A stretch of DNA of 64,000 bases from Bradyrhizobium oligotrophicum S58 (GTDB taxonomy: Bacteria > Pseudomonadota > Alphaproteobacteria > Rhizobiales > Xanthobacteraceae): NCBI RefSeq assembly GCF_000344805.1, contig NC_020453.1:1240001-1304000 (forward strand), read 5' to 3'. Position numbers and translations under genes: made by a program. How positions within the stretch are numbered: the first letter of the stretch is position 1; every line of letters starts with the position of its first letter. The notes beneath the pieces were generated by a model that did not search any database, had not been told where the DNA came from, and saw only the letters and a program-made list of their open reading frames with translations. Shown here in pieces: positions 9,259-18,613 of this stretch.

Positions 9259-10398
9259 ATGGGCAATTCCCATCGCGTGGGCGGCCGTGCGCCGGTCCAC
9301 GGCTATTACTCGTCCAGCTCCTGGATCGAGGGCGCCGCCGTGCGCCAGCTCGAAGCGGTTGCTGCTATCTCCGGCGTGCGTGCCGTCGCCGGCATGCCGG
9401 ACCTCCATCCCGGAAAGTTCGGCCCGGTCGGCTGCGCCATTCTCGCCGACCACATTCACCCGGCCTTCGTCGGCTCCGATGCCGGCTGCGGCATGGCGCT
9501 GTTCGCGCTCGACATCGCCGCGCGCCGTATTCGGATCGACAAGGCGGCCGACCGGCTGCGCGACGTCGCCAAGCCCGGTGATTGCGACCTCGCAAGCGAG
9601 CTCGCAACGCGCGGACTTGCTACGTCGGACTTCGATGCCGCGCTCGGCACGATCGGCGGCGGCAATCATTTCTGCGAGTTGCAGGCGGTCGAGGAGGTGT
9701 TCGATCCGTCCTGGGGCCTCGATCGCGACCGCGCGCATCTGCTGGTGCATTCGGGCTCGCGCGGCCTCGGCCATCAGCTGCTCGAACGGCAGGCCGCGGA
9801 CGGCTTGCGGCCGCTCACGCCCGACAGCGAGGCCGGACAGGCCTATCTGGCGGCGCACGACCACGCGCTGCGCTGGGCCTCGCTGAACCGGCGGATCATC
9901 GCACGGCGCGCCGCGACGGCGTTGCGCTGCGAGGCCGACCCCGTCTGCGAATGCTCGCACAATTGCGTCGAGCATCGCGCCGACGGCGTGCTGCATCGGA
10001 AGGGCGCGGCACCAGCCGACCAGGGTCTCGTCGTCGTGCCGGGCTCGCGCGGCGCGCTGTCCTATCTGGTCGCGCCGCTGGCCACGGCGCCACAGGAGGC
10101 GCTCTCTTCCATCGCGCATGGTGCCGGCCGCAAGTTCGATCGGGGCTCGATGATGGGCCGCGTCGGCGCCACCAAATCGGATCGCGAGCGGCTGGCGCGC
10201 AATCCGTTCGGCGGCCGGGTGATCTGCGAGGATCGCGCGCTGCTGGTCGAGGAGGCGCCCGAGGCCTACAAGCCGATCGGCGGCGTCATCGCCGACCTCG
10301 AAGCGTTCGGGCTGGCGCGCGTCGTCGCCAGCTTCCGCCCGCTGGTGACGGTGAAGAAGATCGCCGTTGCACGGCCGCGCAAGGAGGACCGGCGATGA
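9259..10398 (+). CDS. rtcB: RNA-splicing ligase RtcB family protein (RtcB2 type)
   Basis: This 379-residue protein is shorter than canonical RtcB, as expected for the type that travels with PrfH. The metal and guanylylation residues are present: SDAGCGM with Cys77, GGGNHF with His137, VHSGSRG with His164, His234 in CSHNCVEH, and His287 in SIAHGAGRK as the likely GMP acceptor. RtcB joins RNA 2',3'-cyclic phosphate or 3'-phosphate ends to 5'-OH ends with GTP and manganese. The stop overlaps the start of prfH (ATGA), a strong sign of a shared function. The RtcB2-PrfH pair is known to repair 16S rRNA cut in the decoding centre by ribotoxins. Confidence 0.93.
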   Translation: MGNSHRVGGRAPVHGYYSSSSWIEGAAVRQLEAVAAISGVRAVAGMPDLHPGKFGPVGCAILADHIHPAFVGSDAGCGMALFALDIAARRIRIDKAADRLRDVAKPGDCDLASELATRGLATSDFDAALGTIGGGNHFCELQAVEEVFDPSWGLDRDRAHLLVHSGSRGLGHQLLERQAADGLRPLTPDSEAGQAYLAAHDHALRWASLNRRIIARRAATALRCEADPVCECSHNCVEHRADGVLHRKGAAPADQGLVVVPGSRGALSYLVAPLATAPQEALSSIAHGAGRKFDRGSMMGRVGATKSDRERLARNPFGGRVICEDRALLVEEAPEAYKPIGGVIADLEAFGLARVVASFRPLVTVKKIAVARPRKEDRR

Positions 10399-11018
10399 GA
10401 CGCCTGCTCCTCACGGCGGGACGCGGGCCCGCCGAATGCCGGCTTGCGGTCAAGCATGCGCTTCAGCGGATCGCTGACGAGGCCGAGCTTGCCGATTGCG
10501 ATTGCGCGATCGCGCGTGGCGGCGCTGACCGTCACGGGCCGGCCAGCGCCATCGTCGTGCTCGACGGGCCGGCGGCGGACGATATCGCGCGGCGCTGGAC
10601 GCAGGGCTCACTGCTGTGGGCGTGCCGCAGCCCGTTGCGACCGCATCACCAGCGCAAGAACTGGTTCATCGGCGTCGTCGACCTGCCGCTGTCTGCGCAG
10701 ACGGCGACCCTGGCCGCGACCGACGTCCGGTTCGAGAGCTTTCGCGCCGGCGGCCCCGGCGGCCAGCACCAGAACAAGACCGAGAGCGCGGTGCGCGCCG
10801 TGCACGTGCCGAGCGGGCTGACGGCGATCGCACGCGACGGCCGCTCCCAGCATCGCAACAAGGCGCTGGCGCTCGCGCGCCTCGCAGCCTTGTTGGATGG
10901 TCGCGCGCGCCTTGCTGAAGCCCACCATATCAGCCTGATCCAAGCCGCGCATGATCGCGTCGAACGCGGCGCAGCCGGCCTGCGCTTCGAGGGTCCGGCT
11001 TTCAGGCCGATCGGATGA
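10395..11018 (+). CDS. prfH: Peptide chain release factor-like protein PrfH
   Basis: The 207-residue protein has the class I release factor peptidyl-hydrolase core with the GGQ motif at 122-124 in FRAGGPGGQHQNKTES, but lacks the codon-recognition domain, which is diagnostic for PrfH. It overlaps rtcB by 4 bp. In the characterised system PrfH frees the nascent chain from ribosomes with damaged 16S rRNA so that RtcB2 can rejoin the break. Both active sites look intact here, so this should be a working rescue and repair module. Confidence 0.93.
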   Translation: MRRLLLTAGRGPAECRLAVKHALQRIADEAELADCDCAIARGGADRHGPASAIVVLDGPAADDIARRWTQGSLLWACRSPLRPHHQRKNWFIGVVDLPLSAQTATLAATDVRFESFRAGGPGGQHQNKTESAVRAVHVPSGLTAIARDGRSQHRNKALALARLAALLDGRARLAEAHHISLIQAAHDRVERGAAGLRFEGPAFRPIG

Positions 11019-11134
11019 TCGACGAGCGGCCAGGGAAATGAACGCTCCTGGCTGCTCATCCTCGCCCTGTGAGGACCGGCCCCGCTTGCATGCGACGCGG
11101 TCTTCCGGCGCCGCGCCGAAGGCTGCGGGAGCGA

Positions 11135-11800
11135 TCAGGACGCCCGGCAGATCTCGGCAAAAGTCTGCTGCTGCGCGCGCGGCCTGAAAGCAACAACGGG
11201 TTTCCCGTCAGGGTCGATGCATCCCCAGGTCCCGCCTTCGTACCAGCTATGCCCACCTTCCGAGACGAGCGAACAACCGAGACAAACGACGGCGACGCCC
11301 TTCTCGAACGGATAGGCGCCATCATAGGTCGGCGGGATCACGAGCCTCAACGATCGATCGATGTATCCGATCTTCGCTCCCACCGGCGAACGAGCACGAC
11401 CATCGGTAAACTCTTCTGCGCCGTTGTCGTAGGCCATGACTGCGGCCATCGCGCCATCGCGTTTCACGTAGAACCAGCGGCCTGCTTCGCCTTTCGACCT
11501 CCCGAGCACAAGGACAACGGCCAGTCCATTGCGATCAAATTGCAGGCTCGCTCTGAAGGACGGAGTCACGCGGAACTGCCCATCATCCCCCGCCACCGCG
11601 CAACCCTTGACGGTCGAGCTCGGCTCCCAGCAATCATGGGACGTCACCTCGCCATGATCCGGGCGGTCCGCTGCGACTGCCGGAAACGCGCCGGCCCCCA
11701 ACGCGGCTGCGAATGTCAGGAGGACAGCCAAGGCCCGCGTCGCCAGCGGCGCGTTGCGCTGCGCGGCGGAACAGCCATGCACCATGTGACGATTCCTCAT
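11135..11800 (-). CDS. Secreted WG-repeat protein
   Basis: The product of about 221 residues starts at the ATG at 11800, which has a GAGG sequence at good spacing; the ATG at 11809 lies too close to it. A signal peptide (LAVLLTFAAALGAGAFPAVAA) is followed by WG/KWG-type repeat pieces: AKIGYIDRSLRLVIPPTYDGAYPF and GTWGCIDPDGKPVVAF are classic. Such repeats form beta-propeller-like or solenoid binding surfaces, usually outside the cytoplasm. Cys residues around C59/C69 and C175/C178 could form disulfides. It lies divergent from the Hsp70 gene. Confidence 0.75.
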   Translation of the reverse strand: MRNRHMVHGCSAAQRNAPLATRALAVLLTFAAALGAGAFPAVAADRPDHGEVTSHDCWEPSSTVKGCAVAGDDGQFRVTPSFRASLQFDRNGLAVVLVLGRSKGEAGRWFYVKRDGAMAAVMAYDNGAEEFTDGRARSPVGAKIGYIDRSLRLVIPPTYDGAYPFEKGVAVVCLGCSLVSEGGHSWYEGGTWGCIDPDGKPVVAFRPRAQQQTFAEICRAS

Positions 11801-11883
11801 GCCGGTCATGCCTCACTTTCGCACATGACATTGCAGTGCGAAACGGCTATGCGGACCGCCCCCCGGACTGAAACGAGACGAGC

Positions 11884-13143
11884 ATGGCGGCAGCGGCCCA
11901 TTGTGGCATCGACTTCGGCACTTCGAACACCACCGTCGGCCTCAGCAATGCCTCATCTGCAGAGCTCATCCCGCTGGAGGGCGAGCAGCGGACCTTGCCG
12001 AGCGCGATGTTCTTCGATTTCGAGGAGCACGGCGTGCAGTTCGGACGCAGCGCCATCGAACGCTATCTGACCGGCCATGACGGCCGCTTCATGCGCGCGC
12101 TGAAGAGCATCCTCGGCACCGCGCTGATCCACGAGAAGACCTATATCAGGCAGAAGGCGGTGCCGTTCGCCGGCATTCTCGGCTTCTTCTTCGCGCATCT
12201 GAAGACGCAGATCGAGACGCGGCTGGGCCACGAGGTCACGCAGGTGGTGCTTGGCCGTCCCGTGCGCTTCGTCGACAAGGACGATGCGGCCGACGCGGAG
12301 GCGCAGAGCGCGCTGGAGGCCATCGCGCGCGACCAGGGCTTCAAGCACATCGCGTTCCAGTACGAGCCGATCGCGGCCGCGCTCGACTACGAGCAGCAGG
12401 TCATCAGCGAGGAACTGGTGCTGATCGTCGACATCGGCGGCGGCACCTCCGACTTCTCGATCGTGCGCGTTTCGCCGGAGCGGCGCGGCAAGACCCGGCG
12501 CGACGACGACATCCTCGCCAATGGCGGCATCCATATCGGCGGCACCGATTTCGACCGGCTCCTGAGCCTGCGATGCGTGATGCCGCATCTCGGCTATGGC
12601 AGCCTGACCGCCGACGGCAAGCGCAATCTGCCGACCCTGTACTATCATGAGCTCGCGACCTGGCACCGCATCAACCAGCTGTACAAGAAGGGCGTGATCA
12701 ACGAGCTGCGCCAGATCCGCTACGAGGCCGAGCGGCGCGACCTCGTCGACCGCTTCATCAAGGTGGTGGAGGACCATCGCGGCCATACGCTCGCCATCGG
12801 CGTCGAGCAGGCCAAGATCGCGCTGACGGCCGCGAAGTCGCTGACCTCGGTGCTGTCAGAGAAGGACGAATGGGCGCGCATCAAGTTCACCCGCAAGGAT
12901 TTCGACCGCGCCATCGCCGACCAGGTGGAGCGGGTGGTCCGGACCGTCGGGACGCTGCTCGACGATGCCGGCGTCGAGGCCACGGCCATCAACACGATCT
13001 TCCTCACCGGCGGCTCGAGCATGGTGCCGGCGCTGCGGGATGCGATCCTGGCGCTGTTTCCCGAGGCGCGCGTGGCCGAGACCGATCTGCTCGGCAGCGT
13101 CGGGATCGGGCTCGCGCTCGACGCGCGGCGCAAGTTCGGCTGA
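11884..13143 (+). CDS. Hsp70-family chaperone-like ATPase (YegD type)
   Basis: The 419-residue protein has the actin/Hsp70 nucleotide-binding fold only: phosphate 1 loop GIDFGTSNTTVGL at the N-terminus, phosphate 2 loop LIVDIGGGTSDFSIV around residue 180, and the adenosine motif FLTGGSSMVPALRDAI around residue 375. There is no C-terminal substrate-binding domain, as in E. coli YegD. Its clients are unknown. It is not next to dnaJ or grpE, so it is not the housekeeping DnaK. Confidence 0.9.
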   Translation: MAAAAHCGIDFGTSNTTVGLSNASSAELIPLEGEQRTLPSAMFFDFEEHGVQFGRSAIERYLTGHDGRFMRALKSILGTALIHEKTYIRQKAVPFAGILGFFFAHLKTQIETRLGHEVTQVVLGRPVRFVDKDDAADAEAQSALEAIARDQGFKHIAFQYEPIAAALDYEQQVISEELVLIVDIGGGTSDFSIVRVSPERRGKTRRDDDILANGGIHIGGTDFDRLLSLRCVMPHLGYGSLTADGKRNLPTLYYHELATWHRINQLYKKGVINELRQIRYEAERRDLVDRFIKVVEDHRGHTLAIGVEQAKIALTAAKSLTSVLSEKDEWARIKFTRKDFDRAIADQVERVVRTVGTLLDDAGVEATAINTIFLTGGSSMVPALRDAILALFPEARVAETDLLGSVGIGLALDARRKFG

Positions 13144-13184
13144 AGGCAAGCTCGGCTCAAGGCAAGTTCAGCTCACGCAATGCC

Positions 13185-14750
13185 TCATTCGGATGAGCCG
13201 GTCGCGGCCGCCCGCACCGGCTTCTTTGGTGCGCTCTGAAGCTGGGATCGCGTCACCGGATGCGGCGTGGCCGATGCTGGCACGCCGGCACGGACGATGG
13301 CGGGCTTCGCGCGAGCTGGTCGAGCATCAGTCGCTCCGGTCCGCCCTGCGTCGCCGGCACGTATGATGCCCCAGGCCGAATCGGCCTGACGCGGCGGCGA
13401 AACCTCCGGGACCGTTCGGCTCGCACGCCGCGCCCGAGGCAGCTCGACGCGCACCGGCGGTGCCACGGCCTGGCCGACCTCAGGAGGAACGACCGCAAGG
13501 GGCACGACGTCGGTTGGAGCGATCTCGGCTTTCGCATCCGCGACGGGCGCCGAGTCGCGCTCCGCAGCAGGCTCCGCCGGCGCAGGCGCTTCAGCTTCCG
13601 GCGGAGCTGCGTCCACGACCTGCCTTTCAAGCGAGACCGCAGGAGCGGGAGTTGGATCCGGCACCGCCTCGCGCGAGACAACGCCGGTCGTATCGTCGGC
13701 CAGTCCGTGAAAAACATGGCTCGGCAGCAGAAACCCCGCCGCCGTCAAGGCGATGGCCACGCTTCGGCCAAGCACGACCGTTGTGGATGGGGGGACAGAC
13801 ATCGCGCCACCGGCCCGCCAAGCCATATCGACGACGGCCGCCGCAATGAACGCTGCAAGACCGAGGCTGCCGCCGACCAGAGGCAGAACCGTTGAAGCCT
13901 GGACCAGAACCACCGTGAGGGTCAGCGCGGCCACGATCGGCTGCAGGAGCCCGGACAGCCGCTGCGGCGAAGACATCCCGAGAAAACATCCGGCATAATA
14001 GGCATCCACGAGACAGCGTTCGTCGGACCAGAGCGCCTGCATGATCGCCATTCCGGCAAACGCCAGGGTGGCCGAGACGAAGGTGCGGGCTGCCCGCCCC
14101 GCGTCTGCAATCTGCGGAAGCCGTTGCATGAAGATGGTCAGGAATGTCCCGGCGAGACAGGCCGCAAGAATCGCGAGCGAGCCGCCAAGCTCCCGGTCGA
14201 ACTGATTCAGATGCCCCAGACGGAGCGAGTCGCCTTGTCCGGCGAGCCAAGGCCCGAGGGTGACGAACAGCAGCGATCCGATCGCAGCCAAAACGCCCAG
14301 TCGACCGCCATAGCCCTGCAACAGCACGACGCGCCGCTGGCTTTCGATCGCAGTGAAGATGCAGAACAGCAGGCCACAGAAAATCGACAGCAGATAAAGT
14401 GATGCCTCCTGAGGCAATCCCGTACGAGCGACGCTTTCGCTGAGCAGTCCGATCGGAGTCATGCCGCTGAAGCTGCCGCCGTAGACCGAGGATGAGAATG
14501 TGGTCGCTTCGAGATTGTCGGGAGACGCGATGACCAGACCAGCGCACAGCACGACCGTGACCGCCGCCGAGGCGAGCGCGGGTGACAGGCCCAGCGCGTT
14601 CAGTTGCAGCGTGGCGAGGCAACCGAGAAAGGCGCCGGCAAAGGACACGAGAAGCGCAACAGGGAGATCAAAACGCCGCTGCCGAGGACGCGGCTGGAAG
14701 GGGACCGGCAGGCCCGTCCGGTATGGCGCGCAATCAAAGGCCTGTTGCAT
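13185..14750 (-). CDS. Polytopic membrane protein, paralog A, with Pro/Ala-rich tail
   Basis: The 521-residue protein has about nine to ten predicted membrane segments in residues 30-350, then a 170-residue tail rich in Ala, Pro, Glu and Arg. It is a paralog of the protein encoded at 15000-16514. Shared blocks include ASFSGMTPI versus GSFVGMTPV, YGGRLG, DAYYAGCFLGMSS and VGGSLG. I do not recognise the family. No transporter signature or catalytic motif is evident. The tail is probably disordered and could be cytosolic or periplasmic. Confidence 0.75.
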   Translation of the reverse strand: MQQAFDCAPYRTGLPVPFQPRPRQRRFDLPVALLVSFAGAFLGCLATLQLNALGLSPALASAAVTVVLCAGLVIASPDNLEATTFSSSVYGGSFSGMTPIGLLSESVARTGLPQEASLYLLSIFCGLLFCIFTAIESQRRVVLLQGYGGRLGVLAAIGSLLFVTLGPWLAGQGDSLRLGHLNQFDRELGGSLAILAACLAGTFLTIFMQRLPQIADAGRAARTFVSATLAFAGMAIMQALWSDERCLVDAYYAGCFLGMSSPQRLSGLLQPIVAALTLTVVLVQASTVLPLVGGSLGLAAFIAAAVVDMAWRAGGAMSVPPSTTVVLGRSVAIALTAAGFLLPSHVFHGLADDTTGVVSREAVPDPTPAPAVSLERQVVDAAPPEAEAPAPAEPAAERDSAPVADAKAEIAPTDVVPLAVVPPEVGQAVAPPVRVELPRARRASRTVPEVSPPRQADSAWGIIRAGDAGRTGATDARPARAKPAIVRAGVPASATPHPVTRSQLQSAPKKPVRAAATGSSE

Positions 14751-14999
14751 CTGCTAACCGCCCCCATGTGGATCGGCTTGGCCCTATCTCATCCCGATCG
14801 CCGGACGACAGCCACGATACGGGCGAAGATCCCACATCGTCTTTGGCGTCCCGCACGCACGTACAGGAGACATGAGCCGGACGGGCTCGCATCACCTGCT
14901 GAGCACCGCGTGGTGCACGATGAAGTGAAAACATGGCGAAACGCGTGCGGGCGTGTGGCCAAGTCGGGTTCTGGCCGCAAAAATGCTCGCCGTCCGCCG

Positions 15000-16514
15000 T
15001 CAGGGGCCCGCCAATGTCGAAGGGTCAGGCTGCCACTCCGGCGCAGGCTGCAGCTCGTGGCGGGCAACGACACGCGGCCGCGGCGTCGCATGCGGCACGA
15101 CCCGGACCTGGTTGCGCTTCAAGGGCGGGGTCTGGACACCTGCTGTTTGACCATAACGGATGATCCGTCTGGACGGCTCCGCAGAGTTCGGAAAGGCAAC
15201 ATCCGGGTTGGGCTCACTCGGGCGCCGCGCGGCGAGCGGATTGGCGGCCCCCGGATCCAGGATCTGAAGCGGCAGATCCGGCGCCGTGGCAACGGCCGCG
15301 GCCGGCTGGCCGAGTGCCAAGCCATCGCGCCGATCGTAGTCACGCAAGGGCAGCGTGGTCCGCACCGGCGCGAGGGCCCCGTCCGCGTCCACGAACGGCC
15401 CGCTGGGCTCCGCCGCCGGCCGCTGGAACATCAACTCGCTGGAGAGCAGCGCCCCGAAAATGGCGAGTGCGGCGACGAGTCCCCGCGTCCAGGCGAGGAC
15501 GGTCTGCCACGGCGATTCTCCTGCCTCGACGAACAGACGGACCGCGGCATCCACGAAGATGACCGAGACGAAGGCGATGTATCCGAGGCTGCCGCCGACA
15601 CTCGGCAGGATGGGACCGGTGAGGATCAGCAGCGCCGTCAGCAGGACCGCCGCGGCCATCGCCTGCAGCAGGCTGCGCAGCCGCCGCTGCGACGACATGC
15701 CGATGAAGCAGCCGGCATAATAGGCATCGAGATCGGAGGCGTCGCTCGGCACGAATTGCTGCAGCATCACGAGGCCGGCGAAGGCCACGGCCGCGGCGAC
15801 GAAGATGCGTACCGCACGCCGCGACCCGGCAACCGGCGCCCAGCGCAACGCGGCCATGGTTGCCAACATGCCCGCCGTGCACACCACGAACGTCATCGCG
15901 GCTCCGCCGATCCCCTGCTCCAGCACGCCGCGGCGTGCAATCGGAAACAGCTCGCCATCGGCGCCGAGCAACGGCGCGAGGCCGATGAACAGGAACGATG
16001 CGACGGCAGCCAGCGCCCCCAAGCGTCCGCCATAGCCGCGGGCCAGTCCGCCACGCAGCCACATGTCGAGCGCACAGCCGAGACAGAACACCAGTCCGCA
16101 GAACAGCGACAGCAGGACGAAGGCGGCATCGAGCGGCAGGCCGGCGCGGATGACGCTCGCGTTCAGGAGCACCACCGGGGTCATGCCGACGAAGCTGCCG
16201 CCATAGGCCGACGAGAAGAACGTGCTCGGCACGAGCTCCGCCGTCCGCGTCAGGATCAGCGACGAGCTCAGCAGCAGCGCGGCCGTTGCCGAGGCGATCA
16301 GCGGAGACAGCCCCGCTGCGCTCAGATGCAGGGTCATCAGGCAGCCGAGGAAGGCGGCGATGAAGGAGGCCAGCGGCGGGCAGCCTAGCTGGAACAGCTC
16401 CGAGCCATAGAACGGCTCGGCGCGGCCGAGCTGCCGCTCGCGCCATGTGCGCGGATCGAAGCGCTGCTCCGCCTGCAGACGACGCAACTGAGGATTGGCC
16501 GGTCGGCGCTTCAT
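15000..16514 (-). CDS. Polytopic membrane protein, paralog B, with Pro-rich tail
   Basis: An open frame extends to 16736, but I prefer the ATG at 16514 (MKRRPANPQLRRLQ) because the upstream part is a Cys/Arg-rich extension with no counterpart in paralog A. The remaining 504 residues have a short basic N-terminus, nine to ten membrane segments, the conserved blocks SSAYGGSFVGMTPV and DAYYAGCFIGMSSQRRL, and a C-terminal Pro/Arg-rich tail. It is upstream of paralog A on the same strand with 249 bp between them, so this looks like a tandem duplication. Function unknown. Confidence 0.72.
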   Translation of the reverse strand: MKRRPANPQLRRLQAEQRFDPRTWRERQLGRAEPFYGSELFQLGCPPLASFIAAFLGCLMTLHLSAAGLSPLIASATAALLLSSSLILTRTAELVPSTFFSSAYGGSFVGMTPVVLLNASVIRAGLPLDAAFVLLSLFCGLVFCLGCALDMWLRGGLARGYGGRLGALAAVASFLFIGLAPLLGADGELFPIARRGVLEQGIGGAAMTFVVCTAGMLATMAALRWAPVAGSRRAVRIFVAAAVAFAGLVMLQQFVPSDASDLDAYYAGCFIGMSSQRRLRSLLQAMAAAVLLTALLILTGPILPSVGGSLGYIAFVSVIFVDAAVRLFVEAGESPWQTVLAWTRGLVAALAIFGALLSSELMFQRPAAEPSGPFVDADGALAPVRTTLPLRDYDRRDGLALGQPAAAVATAPDLPLQILDPGAANPLAARRPSEPNPDVAFPNSAEPSRRIIRYGQTAGVQTPPLKRNQVRVVPHATPRPRVVARHELQPAPEWQPDPSTLAGP

Positions 16515-16828
16515 GTCCACGACACCCCGAATCGAGTCGACCCAAGAGCTGGGTTCGGATCTCGCTGCAGGCGATCGCGGACGTTCGGGCGCAACACTGA
16601 GCCCGAGCCGTCGCAGGTCACCTGCGGCGGTTGTACACACGCAGCATGATTGCAAATGCGTGTATTCAACTAATGCACTACGGTCCGGCAGGGTGGAAGT
16701 ACCAGGTTCCGTCCGCCCAACGAAAGCTTCTGGCAACCTTAACGGCGGCCCGGCGCGTTAACGATCGTTGGGGATGCGTGGCGCGCAACGGCTTGAAGCC
16801 AGCGTCGGCTGACGACAACATCGCAGGC

Positions 16829-17401
16829 ATGCTCACGCCCACGCTGCATACCGCGCGTTTGATCCTGCGGCCGCTGGCGCTCAACGACGCGCCGGCGATC
16901 CAGCGTCATTTCAACAACTGGAACGTCATCCGCAACCTCGCGGCCGTCGTGCCGTGGCCCTATCCGGACGACGGCGCCGAGACGTTCGTCAGGTTGCAGC
17001 TCGACAGGATCACCGCAGGCGAGGAGATCTATCAATGGGTCCTCGTGCTGCGCGAGGGCGACGGCGAGGCCATCGGCAACATCCACTTCCGTCCGCGCGT
17101 GGAGTCAGTGAAGGGCCATCGCGGCTTCTGGCTCGCCGAGCCCTACTGGAATCGCGGCCTCATGAGCGAGGCCATCGCCGCCGTGAACGACTACGCGTTC
17201 GGCCCGCTCGGCCTCGATCAGTTCACCGTCTGCAACGTCGCGACCAATGTCGCCTCACGGCGGGTCAAGCAGAAGACCGGCGCCGAGTTCATCGGCTTCA
17301 TCGATGTCGCCCACCACAATGGCGAGACCCGATCCGAGAAATGGATCGTGCGGCGGGAGACGTGGCTGCGCAGCAGACAGCCGGCAAGTCCGCCCGCCTG
17401 A
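16829..17401 (+). CDS. GNAT-family N-acetyltransferase (RimJ/RimL-like)
   Basis: The start at 16829 gives MLTPTLHTARLILRPLALND, the standard opening of RimJ/RimL-type acetyltransferases, and drops a long unlikely N-terminal extension. The 190-residue protein carries the acetyl-CoA region FWLAEPYWNRGLMSEAIAAV and the later block VATNVASRRVKQKTGAEF. It would transfer acetyl from acetyl-CoA to an amine (protein N-terminus or small molecule); the substrate is unknown. It converges on the next gene with only 12 bp between stops. Confidence 0.88.
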   Translation: MLTPTLHTARLILRPLALNDAPAIQRHFNNWNVIRNLAAVVPWPYPDDGAETFVRLQLDRITAGEEIYQWVLVLREGDGEAIGNIHFRPRVESVKGHRGFWLAEPYWNRGLMSEAIAAVNDYAFGPLGLDQFTVCNVATNVASRRVKQKTGAEFIGFIDVAHHNGETRSEKWIVRRETWLRSRQPASPPA

Positions 17402-17413
17402 CACCGGCCTGTA

Positions 17414-18463
17414 CTACGCGCCGGCCATCACGTCGACGATGGCCTGCGCAAACGCCTGCGGCGCCTCCTGGGGCAGATTGTGGCCGATGCCGCCGGTGAT
17501 CAGGCGGTGCTCGTAGCGGCCGGTGAACTTCTTGGCATAGGCCTCGGGCGCGGGATGTGGCGCGCCGTTGGCATCGCCTTCCATCGTGATGGTCGGCACC
17601 GTGATCTCCGGGAATGTCGCGAGCTTGGCCTCCAGCGCGTCGTATTTCGACTCGCCCGGCACGAGGCCGAGGCGCCAGCGGTAATTGTGCACGACGATGT
17701 CGACGTGATCGGGATTGTCGAACGCTGTCGCGCTGCGGGCGAAGGTCGCGTCATCGAACGCCCATTTCGGCGAGGCCGTCTGCCAGATCAGCCTGGCAAA
17801 GTCGCGCCGGTTCTTGTCATAGCCTTCGCGGCCGCGCTCGGTCGCGAAGTAGAACTGATACCACCATTGCAGCTCGGCCGCCGGGGGCAGCGGCATGCGG
17901 CCGGCCTGCTGGCTGCCGATCAGATAGCCGCTGACCGAGACCATCGCCTTGCAACGCTCCGGCCACAGCGCGGCGATGATGTTGGCGGTGCGCGCGCCCC
18001 AATCATAGCCGGCGAGCGTCGCCGTCCTGACGCCGAGCACATCCATCAGCGCGACGATGTCGGCGGCGACCGCGACCGGCTGTCCGCTGCGCGAGGCGGC
18101 CGGCGACAGCAGCCGCGTCGAGCCGTAGCCGCGCAGATGAGGAATGATCACGCGATGACCGGCAGCGGCCAGCGCCGGCGCGACGTCGGCGAAGCTGTGA
18201 ATGTCATACGGCCAGCCGTGCAGCAGGACGATCACGGGGCCCTCGGCGGGACCCAGCTCGGCATAGCCGATGCTGAGCTCACCCGCCGTGACCTGCTTGA
18301 TCGCGGCAAAGGAGGTCACCGCTCCCGGCTTGATCGCGGGCAGCGGCGATGCAGGTTTGAATCCCTCGGCCCGTGCCGCATTGGGACCGAGCTGAGCGGC
18401 AGCAATGGCCGTTCCGGCCAGGGTGAGGAAACGGCGGCGGCTGTGGCAAAGAACGTCTCGCAT
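17414..18463 (-). CDS. Tat-exported alpha/beta hydrolase (epoxide hydrolase-like)
   Basis: The start at 18463 gives a 349-residue protein opening MRDVLCHSRRRFLTLAG, a twin-arginine signal, with cleavage after NAARA. The mature part is an alpha/beta hydrolase: oxyanion HGWPYD, nucleophile elbow GYDWGAR (Asp nucleophile, typical of epoxide hydrolases and haloalkane dehalogenases), and a late GGIGHNLPQE supplying the catalytic His. It should act in the periplasm. It is divergent from the winged-helix/TPR regulator at 18614, a likely controller. An upstream in-frame extension to 19258 overlaps that regulator and is spurious. Confidence 0.87.
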   Translation of the reverse strand: MRDVLCHSRRRFLTLAGTAIAAAQLGPNAARAEGFKPASPLPAIKPGAVTSFAAIKQVTAGELSIGYAELGPAEGPVIVLLHGWPYDIHSFADVAPALAAAGHRVIIPHLRGYGSTRLLSPAASRSGQPVAVAADIVALMDVLGVRTATLAGYDWGARTANIIAALWPERCKAMVSVSGYLIGSQQAGRMPLPPAAELQWWYQFYFATERGREGYDKNRRDFARLIWQTASPKWAFDDATFARSATAFDNPDHVDIVVHNYRWRLGLVPGESKYDALEAKLATFPEITVPTITMEGDANGAPHPAPEAYAKKFTGRYEHRLITGGIGHNLPQEAPQAFAQAIVDVMAGA

Positions 18464-18613
18464 GGCAGGCTCCTGGTTGGGCGCTGCGTCCGTTGTGCCA
18501 AAGCCCGAGCTGCCACGCTTGCAGGCCACCTTGATTTTTCCTGCAGGCCGGCTTGATTTGCGATGTGCGCAAGGTGAATGCGTGCGCAGTTCCTCCGACG
18601 GCCGTGGCGGCGC

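Noticed and set aside
9049..10119. Minus-strand frame of about 356 codons across rtcB
   Set aside because: It is the shadow of rtcB, whose active-site motifs are unmistakable on the plus strand.
14604..16388. Plus-strand frame of about 594 codons across paralog B
   Set aside because: The Arg/Gln/Gly-rich product is typical of antisense frames in GC-rich DNA, and the opposite strand encodes a membrane protein conserved in its paralog.
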